A stretch of 64,000 nucleotides of DNA from Microbacterium sp. MM2322 (GCF_964186585.1 NZ_OZ075067.1:1-64000), one strand, 5' to 3'. Shown: positions 19,580-28,536, counted from the first letter of the stretch. Numbers and translations are program-made. The notes: generated by a model not told the origin, from the letters alone.

Positions 19580-21030
19580 TCGCTCAGCACCGCCTCAATC
19601 ACTTTCTTCGCGATCGGGGCCGCGATCCCGTTGCTCGTTCCGTTCTGGCCGAGCCCACCACCGTTCTCCACCATCACCGTGACGACCACCTTCGGGTCCT
19701 CAGCGGGCGCAAACCCCGTGAACCACAGCGTGTACGGGTCGCCAGGGTTGTGCTCCGCCGTTCCGGTCTTACCGGCGACGTCGACGCCGTCTATTCTCGC
19801 ACCCGAAGCAGCGCCGTTTTTGACATTGGCGGTCATCAGCTCCGTCATCGTCTTGGACACCTCGGGACTGATGGCGCGACCGAACTCGGTGTCGGCAGGT
19901 TCGTCCTGCACGGTCAGGTCGGGAGCGACGACGCGGTCGACCATGCGCGGGTTCATCACGACGCCGCCGTTGGCGATACCCGCCGCGACCATCGCCATCT
20001 GGAGCGGCGTCGCGCGGACGTCGGTCTGGCCGATGCCGCTCAGTGCGGTCTGCGGCGCGTTGAAGCCCTCGGGATAGCTCGAGGCGGCGACGTTGAGGGG
20101 GATCTCGAAGCTCGAGTTGAATCCGAACTTCTGCGCTTCTTCGCGGATCGCGTCGGTCCCGAGTTCGAGCGCGAGTTCGGCCATCGGGATGTTGCAGCTC
20201 AGTCGCAGTGCGGTCGCGAGGGTCGTCTTCTCGCCGGGGCCGCACGTGCCGCGGTCGAAATTGTGCAGGATGCTGTCGGTCCCGGGGAGCGTGAACGTCG
20301 CCGGGTTGTTGAATTCCGAATCGGGCGTGTACTTGCCCGACGACAGCGCCGCCGACGCGACGACGAGCTTGAACGTCGATCCGGGGGGCTCGGTCTCGCG
20401 CGTCGCGCGGTTGGTCAGCGGACGCAGCGGGTCAGCCTCCAGCTTCTGATCCGCGGCGTTCACGGCCGAACTGTTGTGCGAGGCGAGCAGGTTCGTATCG
20501 AAGCTGGGGCTGGTCGCCATCGCGAGGATCCTGCCCGTGTCGGGCTCCATCGCCACGACAGCGCCTTCCAGGCCGTCGAGTGCGTCGTACGCGACCTTCT
20601 GGATCGTGGGGTCGAGCGAGAGGAGGACGTTAGATCCGCGCGGCGGCTGCCCGCTCACGATCTGGTCCAGGCGGGTCAGGAACTGCTGGCTGCCGGTTCC
20701 GGCGAGGGCGGCGTTCATCGCGTACTCGAGACCCGTGGAGGAGCGGAGGACGGGGTTGATGAAGCCCGTCACGGGCGCCCACATCTCGGCATCCGGGTAC
20801 GTGCGGATCCAGCTGTAGACGTCGTCGCTCGGCTTCGACGAGGCGATCGCCGTGCTGCCGGCGTAGACCGTGCCGCGCTGGACCTCGTAGGAGTCGTACA
20901 GGGTGCGCCGGTTGTCGGGGTTCTCGTTCAGCTGACCGGCGAGGGCGACCTGGATCACACTCGACGCGGCGAACAGGCTGAGGAACATCAGGAGCACGAC
21001 GACGCTCAGTCGGCGTAGTTGCTTGGTCAT
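19576..21030 (-). CDS. pbpA: Class B penicillin-binding protein (transpeptidase)
   Basis: PbpA crosslinks peptidoglycan and in actinobacteria is partnered with RodA/FtsW. The 484-residue protein has an N-terminal membrane anchor (about 8-30). The catalytic SxxK is at Ser218-Lys221 (PGSTFK), then SCN in RLSCNIPMAE and KTGTAEH near the C-terminus. All three penicilloyl-serine motifs are intact. The ATG overlaps the rodA stop by 4 bases, supporting equal expression. Confidence 0.94.
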   Translation of the reverse strand: MTKQLRRLSVVVLLMFLSLFAASSVIQVALAGQLNENPDNRRTLYDSYEVQRGTVYAGSTAIASSKPSDDVYSWIRTYPDAEMWAPVTGFINPVLRSSTGLEYAMNAALAGTGSQQFLTRLDQIVSGQPPRGSNVLLSLDPTIQKVAYDALDGLEGAVVAMEPDTGRILAMATSPSFDTNLLASHNSSAVNAADQKLEADPLRPLTNRATRETEPPGSTFKLVVASAALSSGKYTPDSEFNNPATFTLPGTDSILHNFDRGTCGPGEKTTLATALRLSCNIPMAELALELGTDAIREEAQKFGFNSSFEIPLNVAASSYPEGFNAPQTALSGIGQTDVRATPLQMAMVAAGIANGGVVMNPRMVDRVVAPDLTVQDEPADTEFGRAISPEVSKTMTELMTANVKNGAASGARIDGVDVAGKTGTAEHNPGDPYTLWFTGFAPAEDPKVVVTVMVENGGGLGQNGTSNGIAAPIAKKVIEAVLSE

Positions 21031-22403
21031 CCGATCACCACCCGGGGCCTGGAGCGAACCGCGTCGGAGATCCGAAGCAGGATCGCGATGATGAGGAAGT
21101 TCGCGATGAGCGACGACCCGCCCGCCGCGAGGAACGGCATGGTGAGGCCTGTGAGCGGGATGACGCGGGTCACACCGCCGACCATGATGAACACCTGCAG
21201 GGCGAGGGTGAACGACAGGCCCGTCGCGAGGAGCTTGCCGAAGTCGTCCTGGCCCGCGATGCCGATGCGGATGCCGCGGCTCACGAACACCATGTAGAGC
21301 GCCAGGATCGCGAACACCCCGACGAGCCCGAGCTCTTCGCCGAGGCTCGGGAGGATGTAGTCGTTGTGCGCGAGGGGGGTCAGGTCGGGGCGGCCGAGGC
21401 CCAGCCCGGTTCCGATCAGCCCGCCGTGGGCGAGGCCGAAGATGCCCGAGACCAGTTGGAAGCTGCTGCCGTTGATGTAGTCCGGGTTGAATGCGTCGAG
21501 CCAGTTCGAGAAGCGCGACCCGACGTACGGCAGGATCTGCGAGGCGACAAGGGCGCCCCCGACGGCGAGCAGTACTCCGAGGATCGCCCAGCTCGCCTTG
21601 CCCGTCGCGACGTAGAGCATCGCGATGAACATCCCGAAGATGAGGATGCCGGTACCCAGGTCGCGCTGCAGCACGATGATGCCGAGCGAGACGCCCCAGA
21701 TGATGAGGAGTGGGCCGAGCTGGCGCGCCTTCGGCCAGGTGATGCCGAGGAACCGCGTTCCCACGGAGCTGAGGGCTTCGCGGGTGCGGACGAGGTATCC
21801 GGCGAAGAAGATCGCGAGGCAGATCTTCGCGAGCTCACCGGGCTGGAACGAGAACAGCCCGCCGATCGACACCCACACGTCCGCGCCCGCCTTGATGCCG
21901 AGACCCGGCACGAACGGCAGCAGGAGCAGGAGGATGCCGCTGAGCCCGAACACGTAGGTGTAACGGAAGAGCACGCGGTAGTTGCGGAGGAAGACGACGA
22001 TGAGGATCGCCCCGGCGATCGCGATCGCCGCCCACACCAGCTGACGGAAGCCGAGGGAGCCCCAGCCGGTGCGTTCCTCCGCGATGTCCAAGCGGTAGAT
22101 CATCGCGATCCCGAGCCCGGTCAGCAGCGTCGCGATCGGGAGGACGAACGGGTCCGCATCGCGCGCGCAGATGCGGGTCACGATGTGGAGGGCGAGTGCG
22201 AGGCCCGCGAGCCCTCCGCAGTACGACAGGAACGTCGGGTCGATCTCGCCGCGCGTGCCGAGCTGCACCAGCACGACCGCGGCTGTCGTGACGACGGTGG
22301 CGAACAGGAGCAGTCCGAGTTCGCGGTTGCGCTGCGTCGCCGGCATCCGCAGTTTGCGCAGTGCCTTGATAACCGTGGTGTCGGTCTCGACCGAGGCTGT
22401 CAT
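21027..22403 (-). CDS. rodA: SEDS-family peptidoglycan glycosyltransferase RodA/FtsW
   Basis: SEDS proteins polymerise lipid II into glycan strands. The 458-residue protein has about ten transmembrane helices. It carries the family motifs GIKAGADVW, FQPGELAKI (with the essential Glu), a DLGTGIL loop, and the C-terminal GLTMPFLAAGGSSL. It overlaps both neighbours by 4 bases. Assignment to RodA rather than FtsW rests on the position beside pbpA, as in mycobacteria. Confidence 0.94.
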   Translation of the reverse strand: MTASVETDTTVIKALRKLRMPATQRNRELGLLLFATVVTTAAVVLVQLGTRGEIDPTFLSYCGGLAGLALALHIVTRICARDADPFVLPIATLLTGLGIAMIYRLDIAEERTGWGSLGFRQLVWAAIAIAGAILIVVFLRNYRVLFRYTYVFGLSGILLLLLPFVPGLGIKAGADVWVSIGGLFSFQPGELAKICLAIFFAGYLVRTREALSSVGTRFLGITWPKARQLGPLLIIWGVSLGIIVLQRDLGTGILIFGMFIAMLYVATGKASWAILGVLLAVGGALVASQILPYVGSRFSNWLDAFNPDYINGSSFQLVSGIFGLAHGGLIGTGLGLGRPDLTPLAHNDYILPSLGEELGLVGVFAILALYMVFVSRGIRIGIAGQDDFGKLLATGLSFTLALQVFIMVGGVTRVIPLTGLTMPFLAAGGSSLIANFLIIAILLRISDAVRSRPRVVIG

Positions 22404-23629
22404 GGGGTCCCCTGGCGGAGGTTGTCGACGATCGCCTGCGCGTCGGCGAGCGATCGGGCGGAGATGGTCTGCTCGACCGACTCCCGCTGGTACTCAGGAA
22501 GGTCGGCGAGGAGGATGTTCGTGTCCTCGAAGGGCGTCGAGAGGGAGATCGGACCGATGTCCTGCTGGATGCCGCGGTAGATCACGACGCTGTCGTCGTC
22601 GGGCCCGACGAAGTAGCGGGTCTGCGTCCAGGCGTACCCGGCGAAAACGCCGGCGGCGATGACCGCGACGATCGCGATGAAGCCGACGAACCACCAGACA
22701 CGGCGGCGCCGGGCGCGACGACGATCCTCCTCGATGAGCTCCTCGAGGTATTCCGCTGCGGGCTCGAAGTGGCTCGGCTCGTTCGCTGCCTGGCGTCCGG
22801 TCTGGAACCAGCCCGTGCGCGCCGGTCGCGCCAGGGGCACCTCGATGCCCTTGGGCGTAGCGGCCGATCCGACGACGGTCGCGGTGCCGCTGTACATGGG
22901 ATGCCGGCCGCCCACGTCGACGAGGACGATCGTGACGTTGTCGGGGGCCCCGGCATCCAGTGCCAGTTTCAGCAGCATGTCCGCGGTGCGACCGGGGGCG
23001 AGGTCCTGCCGCAGCACCTTGGCGCTCTGCGCGTCGTCGACGACACCGCAGAGGCCGTCGGAGCAGATCAGCCAGCGGTCGCCCGGCTGGGTCTGCATGA
23101 TGAACGCGTCGACCTCGGGGTCGGTGGCCATATCGCCGAGCACGCGCATGAGGACGGAGCGGCGGGGGTGGTACCGCGCCTCTTCGGGCGTGATTCTGCC
23201 CGAGTCGACGAGTCGCTGGACGAAGGTGTGGTCGGTCGTGATCTGCGTGAAGACGCCGTCGCGGAACAGGTACACGCGCGAATCGCCGATGTGGGCGATG
23301 ACGGCGTAGTCGTCGACCATGAGCACGGCGCTGACCGTCGTCCCCATCCCGGCGAGTTCGGGACGCTCCGCGACCGTGTCGACGAGGACGTGCGCGGCAT
23401 CCACGATCGCTTCACGCAGCTCCCGCTCCGCCTCGGCGGGGGTGGGGAACGAATGATCGAGGCCCTCGAGGTGGTGGACGGCGATGCTCGAGGCGATGTC
23501 GCCGCCGGCGTGACCGCCCATCCCGTCCGCAACGACGAACAGGTTCGAGCCGGAGAAGCCCGAGTCCTGGTTGTTGGAGCGGACTTTCCCGGTATGGGAA
23601 ATGGCTGCGCTCGAGCCCTCGAAAACCAT
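22400..23629 (-). CDS. pstP: PP2C-family protein phosphatase
   Basis: PstP removes phosphates placed by PknA/PknB. The 409-residue protein has the PP2C catalytic domain with metal-binding motifs RSNNQDSG, VVADGMGGHAGGDIAS, GDSRVYL, ICSDGLCG and APDNVTIV. A single transmembrane helix (about 312-332) and an extracytoplasmic domain of about 75 residues follow. The domain order equals mycobacterial PstP. Start ATG at 23629. Confidence 0.94.
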   Translation of the reverse strand: MVFEGSSAAISHTGKVRSNNQDSGFSGSNLFVVADGMGGHAGGDIASSIAVHHLEGLDHSFPTPAEAERELREAIVDAAHVLVDTVAERPELAGMGTTVSAVLMVDDYAVIAHIGDSRVYLFRDGVFTQITTDHTFVQRLVDSGRITPEEARYHPRRSVLMRVLGDMATDPEVDAFIMQTQPGDRWLICSDGLCGVVDDAQSAKVLRQDLAPGRTADMLLKLALDAGAPDNVTIVLVDVGGRHPMYSGTATVVGSAATPKGIEVPLARPARTGWFQTGRQAANEPSHFEPAAEYLEELIEEDRRRARRRRVWWFVGFIAIVAVIAAGVFAGYAWTQTRYFVGPDDDSVVIYRGIQQDIGPISLSTPFEDTNILLADLPEYQRESVEQTISARSLADAQAIVDNLRQGTP

Positions 23630-23641
23630 CGGTGCGGGCCG

Positions 23642-24178
23642 TTACTTCCGCAGCTCGAAGGTCGTGGCGCCGACCTTGATGGGGGCGCCGACGATGACAG
23701 GGACGGGGGATGCGACGCGCTCGCCGTCGTGCCAGGTGCCGTTCGTCGAGTCGAGGTCCTGGACCATCCACTGCTCGCCCCAGAGGACGAGGCGCGCGTG
23801 GTGGCTCGAGGTGTAGTCGTCGCGGATGACGAGTCCCGATTCGCTCGATCGGCCGATCGTCAGAGGTTCGTTGCCGAGGGGAAGCTCGAGGCCCGCCTTC
23901 GGGCCGCTGGTGATGACGATGCGCGACACCGTCTGGGTGGTCGCCTTCTGCGGGCCCTTGGGTGCGGCGGGCCGCGTGGCGATGGGCGAGACGATCGAGG
24001 TCTCTGCGTTCGCGGGCGCCGTTGCGATCGGGCCGGGAGCTGCCGCCGCCGGTTCGGGCATCTTCCGCACCTTGACGCCGAACAGGTCGGCGCGGAGCGA
24101 GTAGACCAGGGCGAAGATGAAGAACCACAGCAAGATCAGGAACCCGATCTGCAGCAGCAGGAGAGTCAGTTCACTCAT
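23642..24178 (-). CDS. fhaB: FHA-domain membrane protein FhaB
   Basis: FHA domains bind phosphothreonine. FhaB (FipA) links PknA/PknB signalling to division in mycobacteria. The 178-residue protein has an N-terminal transmembrane helix (about 5-28) and an Ala/Pro linker. The C-terminal FHA domain has LTIGRSSESGLVIRDD and TSSHHARL. It overlaps fhaA by 4 bases. Confidence 0.92.
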   Translation of the reverse strand: MSELTLLLLQIGFLILLWFFIFALVYSLRADLFGVKVRKMPEPAAAAPGPIATAPANAETSIVSPIATRPAAPKGPQKATTQTVSRIVITSGPKAGLELPLGNEPLTIGRSSESGLVIRDDYTSSHHARLVLWGEQWMVQDLDSTNGTWHDGERVASPVPVIVGAPIKVGATTFELRK

Positions 24179-24906
24179 GCCTGGCCTCCGAGGTCGAACA
24201 TTCGGGTCGCGGGATCCTGCGGTCGCGGGGGGATGCGGGAAGCCTGCGCGACGACGCGGAACGTGATGCGGGTGCGGCCGATGGTGACGACGGAGTCCGG
24301 CTCGAGAGCCGCCTCCGACACCTTCATGCCGTTCAGCTGGGTGCCGTTGGTGGAACCGAGGTCACGCACCATCGCACGACGCCCGTCCCACAGGATCTCG
24401 ACGTGCCGGCGGCTCGTGCCGGCGTCGGAGATCGTGATGTCGGCATCCGTTCCCCGACCGATGACGGTGCGGCTCGCGGTGAGGGGGTGCTGCTGGCCGT
24501 CGATCTCGACGACACCGTGCCAGGACACGTCTTCGGTGCCGGCCGAACCGGAGTCGACGCGGACGGTACCGGGCGTGAGCGATTCGTCGGCGTTGATCGA
24601 GAGTGACACCGGCCCGGCGAAGCTGTACTGCTGCGCCTTCGCGTGGCCCTCGACCAGCTGGACGAGTTCGTCGTGCAGGGTGCGGCCGAGTGCGCCCATG
24701 CGTTCGTGGTCGGCGGGGGCGAGCCGCACGACAAGGGTGTGAGGTACGAGGATGCGGTCGCGCGAGACGACGGCAGCCTTCGCGTCGAGTTCGGATCGCA
24801 GCGCGGAGGCAATTTCGACAGGCTGCACACCGCTGCGGAAGGTCTTCGCGAACGCGCCGTTCACGGCGCGTTCGATTCCCTTCTCGAAGCTGTCAAGTAG
24901 TCCCAC
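24175..24906 (-). CDS. fhaA: DUF3662 and FHA-domain protein FhaA
   Basis: FhaA binds phosphorylated partners such as the MurJ pseudokinase domain in mycobacteria. The 243-residue protein begins MGLLDSFEKGIERAVNGAFA, the exact start pattern of DUF3662. The FHA domain lies at about 150-225 with TVIGRGTDADITISD, TSRRHVEI and LGSTNGT. The linker between them is much shorter than in mycobacterial FhaA. The GTG at 24906 has GAGGAG upstream. This is the first gene of the minus-strand operon, so the promoter must lie at about 24907-25010. Confidence 0.93.
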   Translation of the reverse strand: MGLLDSFEKGIERAVNGAFAKTFRSGVQPVEIASALRSELDAKAAVVSRDRILVPHTLVVRLAPADHERMGALGRTLHDELVQLVEGHAKAQQYSFAGPVSLSINADESLTPGTVRVDSGSAGTEDVSWHGVVEIDGQQHPLTASRTVIGRGTDADITISDAGTSRRHVEILWDGRRAMVRDLGSTNGTQLNGMKVSEAALEPDSVVTIGRTRITFRVVAQASRIPPRPQDPATRMFDLGGQA

Positions 24907-25049
24907 GGGGCTCCTCAGGCAGTCTGGACCGGTGCTCACATGCTAGTTGTCGACCCTGGCAGGGTCTGGGGAACAAGGCTGCGGCCGTTTCTCCGGCGGG
25001 CTCGCGCCATGATATCCTCGGAAAGTTGATCCCGTGGCGACACGGGTTC

Positions 25050-25133
25050 GCGCGAGTGGCGGAATAGGCAGACGCGCTGGCTTCAGGTGCCAGTGCCCGA
25101 AAGGGCGTGGGGGTTCAACTCCCCCCTCGCGCA
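25050..25133 (+). tRNA. tRNA-Leu (CAG anticodon)
   Basis: The acceptor stem GCGCGAG pairs with CTCGCGC, followed by discriminator A. The anticodon arm is CTGGC-TTCAGGT-GCCAG with anticodon CAG. The long variable arm typical of leucine tRNA is TGCCCGAAAGGGCGT. A TATCCT -10-like element lies about 32 bases upstream. It marks the border between the core cluster and a small accessory patch. Confidence 0.97.
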
Positions 25134-25287
25134 CAGACGGGTCTGTGTGCAAATACAGGCAGTAGCTGTGTGGAAATTAAAAGGCAGAGCCGGTCGGTGA
25201 TGAAAATCCCGGCCGGTTTCGTCGTTGATGAGCGAGCTCAGCCGCTTTTGATCCTGATCCTGTCGTTTTGCCCGTAGTACCCCAACA

Positions 25288-25313
25288 CGAGTAGCCCCTT
25301 TCGGGGCTACTCG
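25288..25313. terminator. Strong hairpin in the gap after tRNA-Leu
   Basis: CGAGTAGCCCC and GGGGCTACTCG form a perfect 11-bp stem around the loop TTTC, followed by CTTCTGTTC. It lies 155 bases after tRNA-Leu and about 45 bases after the minus-strand transposase remnant ends, so it could serve either strand. The rest of 25134-25358 shows no gene. Confidence 0.7.
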
Positions 25314-25358
25314 CTTCTGTTCACTTCGTGTCGGAGTTCAGGACCCCGGTGGCAGGCG

Positions 25359-25535
25359 CTACTCGGCTCGGTTCCTCGTTCGTTCCCTCAGCGCTTTCTC
25401 GCCGAGGGCTGTGACAGCCTGCGCCTGGATGAAGCTGACGATGCGGCGCATGTTGGCGACGGCGAATGCCATAGCCGAGGTGAGCGCGTGATATCCATAT
25501 TCGCGCGCTCGCCGCTTCTCCGGGTTGCCGAGGTC
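25359..25535 (-). pseudogene. Remnant of a transposase C-terminus
   Basis: The last about 55 codons of this minus-strand frame encode NPEKRRAREYGYHALTSAMA then FAVANMRRIVSFIQAQAV, ending at a stop at 25359-25361. That pattern resembles the extreme C-terminus of DDE-type transposases as I recall them. No upstream catalytic part exists, because the frame runs into the antisense of the neighbouring secreted-protein gene. No terminal inverted repeats were found. The family assignment is from memory and uncertain. Confidence 0.5.
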
Positions 25536-25552
25536 AGTCTCCGGCGCTGGAG

Positions 25553-26020
25553 CTACTTTTCCGGCGCGAAGCACCTCTGGACGTCGAGCCCGCTCTCTTC
25601 CACCTGGGCGAGGATGGTGTCCGCGTCCTTCCCGGGCGTGATGCCCATGTCGGTGAGGCACTCGCGGTACTGGACGAAGGTCTCGGACTCGTAGGAGTGG
25701 GCGATCTGCCACTGGAAGTCCACGGGCGCGAAGGCGACGTAGCACTTGTCGTAGACGGCCTGGCCGGTGTCCATGTAGGAGAATTCCTTCACCTGGCCGA
25801 CTTCGCGCTCGCCGAACAGCGGCGACCCGCCATCCTTCATGCAGGCGGAGAACTCGGAGAACGCCTTGTCGTAGACCTCCTGGGTGACGACCTTGACACC
25901 GTCGGGGAGAGGACCGGCTTCGGGGTTGGTGAACGACCCGCCGAATGCTGCCACCGCGCCAGCTGCGACCAGAGCGGTGGCGCCGAGGGATGCGCTCACG
26001 ACCATCGTGCGCTTCTTCAT
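25553..26020 (-). CDS. Small exported protein of unknown function
   Basis: This 155-residue protein starts MKKRTMVVSASLGATALVAA, a signal peptide or membrane anchor. The predicted mature part is acidic and has four cysteines (SACMKDGG, DKCYVAF, RECLTDMG, QRCFAPEK) that could form two disulfides. The ATG at 26020 has AAGGAG 6 bases upstream. It lies 10 bases after the end of another apparently exported protein on the same strand. I do not recognise the family. Confidence 0.75.
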   Translation of the reverse strand: MKKRTMVVSASLGATALVAAGAVAAFGGSFTNPEAGPLPDGVKVVTQEVYDKAFSEFSACMKDGGSPLFGEREVGQVKEFSYMDTGQAVYDKCYVAFAPVDFQWQIAHSYESETFVQYRECLTDMGITPGKDADTILAQVEESGLDVQRCFAPEK

Positions 26021-26030
26021 GTCGTGCTCC

Positions 26031-26447
26031 TTACGAGTTGGTCGAGCCGATTTGGACGCCGGTGCCGTTGAACGCCTTGTGGTAACCGTTCCAGATGCCA
26101 CCCTGCGTCTGAGAAGTCACGGGGCCTTGCTGTACCCGCTGCGACGTCGTCGCCCACGGGCCGCCGGGGTAGACCTGATAGCGCAGCTGCAGCCCTGCGT
26201 TCGGGCTGCTGCCTCCGCAGCCAGTGTCGAGGTACGTGTTCCCGCCGGCGTTGGAGAACGAGATCTGGTACGAGCGGCCGGAGAGGATCCCGCCCCCTGA
26301 GCAGCTCACGACGGGGCTCCGGAGCGATCGGTTGGTCGACGGTACCGCTCCCACGCCGTCACGTACAGAGGCGTCCCTTGCTCGGAGAGATAAAACTGTT
26401 CCGCAAAATCGCAGGTCGCAGGCATAGAACACTACCGAACGCTCCAT
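26031..26447 (-). pseudogene. C-terminal fragment of an exported-type protein (likely truncated)
   Basis: The frame ends ...WNGYHKAFNGTGVQIGSTNS. From about 26330 down to 26031 it shows normal high-GC third positions and a Ser/Gly/Asn-rich, beta-like sequence (SGRSYQISFSNAGGNTYLDT). Upstream of about 26340 codon use becomes poor, no signal peptide appears, and no start has a good ribosome-binding site. ATG at 26447 is the best candidate. The frame stays open further upstream, but that part lies antisense to a better-supported plus-strand gene. I read it as a broken gene. Confidence 0.4.
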
Positions 26448-26505
26448 CGGGATCAGCGTTGATGACGTCGCGTCTGTCGAGTAATACGAGTACCCGTGGT
26501 CCGAG

Positions 26506-26847
26506 GTGCCGGAAACGCTCGAGCAACTCACGATAGAGAAGCCAGAGATACTGCGCGAATGGGTACGCGCGTATACGAAAGGGCCGGTGACTGAGGCGTC
26601 GAAGACCGATGAAGAGGAGCTCAAGGGTAAGCAGACGCAGTCCAGCAGATTCCTGCTCAAGGACGGTAGATCGGTCGAGGTCAGCGCGATCTGGGTCGGG
26701 CCGAAGGACGTGATCGTCGTGTGGCCCGATGGATCGGTCGGTGAGACGACATGGGGCTCGCCCGACCTCTTCAACTTCTACGAGACCTCCGGATCGGTTC
26801 GAGAGGTCGGCGCGGACGAGCGTCCGATCGTGTCTTTGCCCAACTGA
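26506..26847 (+). CDS. Orphan protein of unknown function
   Basis: This 113-residue protein has no signal peptide and no recognised domain. The second half (KDGRSVEVSAIWVGPKDVIV and WPDGSVGETTWGSPDLFNF) has good actinobacterial codon use and a globular look. The first 27 codons use AT-ending codons. The GTG at 26506 lacks a clear ribosome-binding site. GTG at 26587 with GAAAGG in front is an alternative start, giving 86 residues. It stands alone in the accessory patch. Confidence 0.5.
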   Translation: MPETLEQLTIEKPEILREWVRAYTKGPVTEASKTDEEELKGKQTQSSRFLLKDGRSVEVSAIWVGPKDVIVVWPDGSVGETTWGSPDLFNFYETSGSVREVGADERPIVSLPN

Positions 26848-27104
26848 GCGAGCCCGAGTTGGTAGCGGCCGACTGACAGGCTGGCGACGTCAGTTCGGGT
26901 TGAGGTGATTCAGGACCTGACGGTGCTGACGCACGAAGACGTCGACATCCTGCCTCCTGCACCGGACGACACGGCACGCAGATCGAGCGCTTCCGGAAAC
27001 AACTCTTGACCTGGGCGTTGGAAAGGATCTGGGCCATCCCTGGAACGCTCCTCGAGGTACCTTCGTCGTTTCCCGGCCCCGCCGCAGGCTCGTAGGCTCT
27101 TCAG
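26848..27104. other. Gap with no supported gene
   Basis: This 257-base stretch separates the orphan gene from the FUSC gene. A short plus-strand stretch around 26893-27000 can be read as VIQDLTVLTHEDVDILPPAP before a stop, possibly a decayed coding fragment. No hairpin, repeat or attachment site was seen. The FUSC promoter should lie near its right end. Confidence 0.4.
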
Positions 27105-28133
27105 GTGAGTGCTTCGCGTGGCCGGATCTGGACCGGGGTCATCCGCGTCGCGCCCTACGACCGCGATCACACGGTCGCGGTCCGCGCGGCGATCAGCGTG
27201 GGCGTCCCGCTGCTCGTCCTCTGGGCGATGGGCCGGCTCGATCTCAGCATCTACGCGAGTTTCGGAGCCTTCGCCTCGCTCTACGGGCGCACCGACCGGA
27301 TCGGCGATCGGATCCGGATGCAGGCGTCCGCCGGCGCGGTCCTGGTCACCGCCATGCTCATCGGCACCGCCACGTCGGTCGCCGACCTGGCCGCACCGTG
27401 GGCGATCGTCGTGGTGTCGGCCGGCGCCTCGATCGTGACCCTGCTCGCGTACTCGGCGCAGTGGCATCCACCCGGCGCGCTCTTCATCGTGTTCGCCACG
27501 GGGGCCACGGCATCCGTTCCCGCTGATACCACCCGACTGATCGACGTCCTCGCCGTCGGCCTCGCCGCGGTGGTCTTCTCCATCCTCATCACACTCGCGT
27601 ATGAGGCGGTGTCCGCACGGTCGCTGCCGGACCTCTCACGAGGGAAGGAGCGCATCCCGGTCGGCTCGGTCGCGGCCGAGATGTCGCTCACGGTCGCCAT
27701 CGGCACCCTTCTCGCAGGGATGCTGGGGCTCGTGCTGTTCGACGCGCACTGGTACTGGGCGATGGTCGGGGCGGTCGCCGCGGTGAGCGGTCCGCACGTC
27801 AAGGCCCGCGTCATCCGCGGCGTTCAACGGTTCGTGGGCACGGTGATCGGCGTCCTCCTCGCCGCGGCGATCCTCGCTCTCGACCTTCCGCCCCTGGCGG
27901 TGATCCTGATCGCGATCGCACTGCAGGCGGTTGCCGAGCTCTTCGTGGGACGCAACTACGGCATCGCGATGGTCTTCATCACGCCGCTGGCACTGCTCAT
28001 GGTGCAACTCGCGGCGCCGACGACCGCGACCGTCCTGCTCACCGACCGCCTTGGCGAGACCGTCGTGGGAGTCGCGACGGGAACCGTGGTGGCTGTCGTC
28101 TCGGCGTTCGCCCGCCGCCGCGCGGCCCGCTGA
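27105..28133 (+). CDS. FUSC-family membrane protein
   Basis: This 342-residue protein has two blocks of transmembrane helices (about 25-150 and 190-335) joined by a hydrophilic loop. That is the layout of the fusaric-acid-resistance/aromatic acid exporter (FUSC, YccS-like) family. Typical family features are RAAISVGVPLLVLWAMGR and ASFGAFASLYGRTD near the start. The GTG at 27105 is the only nearby start. The substrate is unknown, and no efflux partner gene lies alongside. Confidence 0.8.
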   Translation: MSASRGRIWTGVIRVAPYDRDHTVAVRAAISVGVPLLVLWAMGRLDLSIYASFGAFASLYGRTDRIGDRIRMQASAGAVLVTAMLIGTATSVADLAAPWAIVVVSAGASIVTLLAYSAQWHPPGALFIVFATGATASVPADTTRLIDVLAVGLAAVVFSILITLAYEAVSARSLPDLSRGKERIPVGSVAAEMSLTVAIGTLLAGMLGLVLFDAHWYWAMVGAVAAVSGPHVKARVIRGVQRFVGTVIGVLLAAAILALDLPPLAVILIAIALQAVAELFVGRNYGIAMVFITPLALLMVQLAAPTTATVLLTDRLGETVVGVATGTVVAVVSAFARRRAAR

Positions 28134-28184
28134 CAGCGGGGAGCTGGTCGGATGAGGGCGGTACGGCGAACGAGTGCTGCCCCG

Positions 28185-28430
28185 TCAGCGCGCCGCGATA
28201 GGTCGGTCGCGATGACGCAGAGGTCGCGTCAGAGCGATCGCCCCGAGCGCGAGCGCGAGCAATCCCACGAGGCCCAGCCAGAAGACGTCGAGTGCGAAGA
28301 GGTTGCCTGCCCCTCCTTCGCGGTCGACGCGGTCCATCTGCGCGTATGAGTTGAGGCCCGCGAGGACAAGTAAAGCGAGCCCCAGTGCGACGAGGACTGC
28401 TCCGGATACGATGCTGACCGTTTTACTCAT
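28185..28430 (-). CDS. Small two-helix membrane protein
   Basis: This 81-residue protein starts MSKTVSIVSGAVLVALGLAL and has transmembrane helices at about 6-27 and 48-68 with an acidic, Asp/Arg-rich loop between (QMDRVDREGG). The ATG at 28430 has GGAGAG just upstream. I do not recognise a family. It stands alone between the FUSC gene and the repressor gene. Confidence 0.65.
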   Translation of the reverse strand: MSKTVSIVSGAVLVALGLALLVLAGLNSYAQMDRVDREGGAGNLFALDVFWLGLVGLLALALGAIALTRPLRHRDRPIAAR

Positions 28431-28536
28431 CGGGCTCTCCCTGACGGTGGCATGCGGCGAGGACTGTCGCAACGTCACCCACAGTAGGGCGCCACTCCTC
28501 GATATTCCACGAAGTCTCACGGACTCGGCGGACACC

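Noticed and set aside
26448..26774. N-terminal extension of the minus-strand exported-protein frame
   Set aside because: Codon use is poor, no signal peptide or ribosome-binding site is present, and the plus-strand orphan gene explains the DNA better.
25050..27104. Prophage or integrative element in tRNA-Leu
   Set aside because: No integrase, no structural genes and no duplicated tRNA end were found; only a transposase tail remains.
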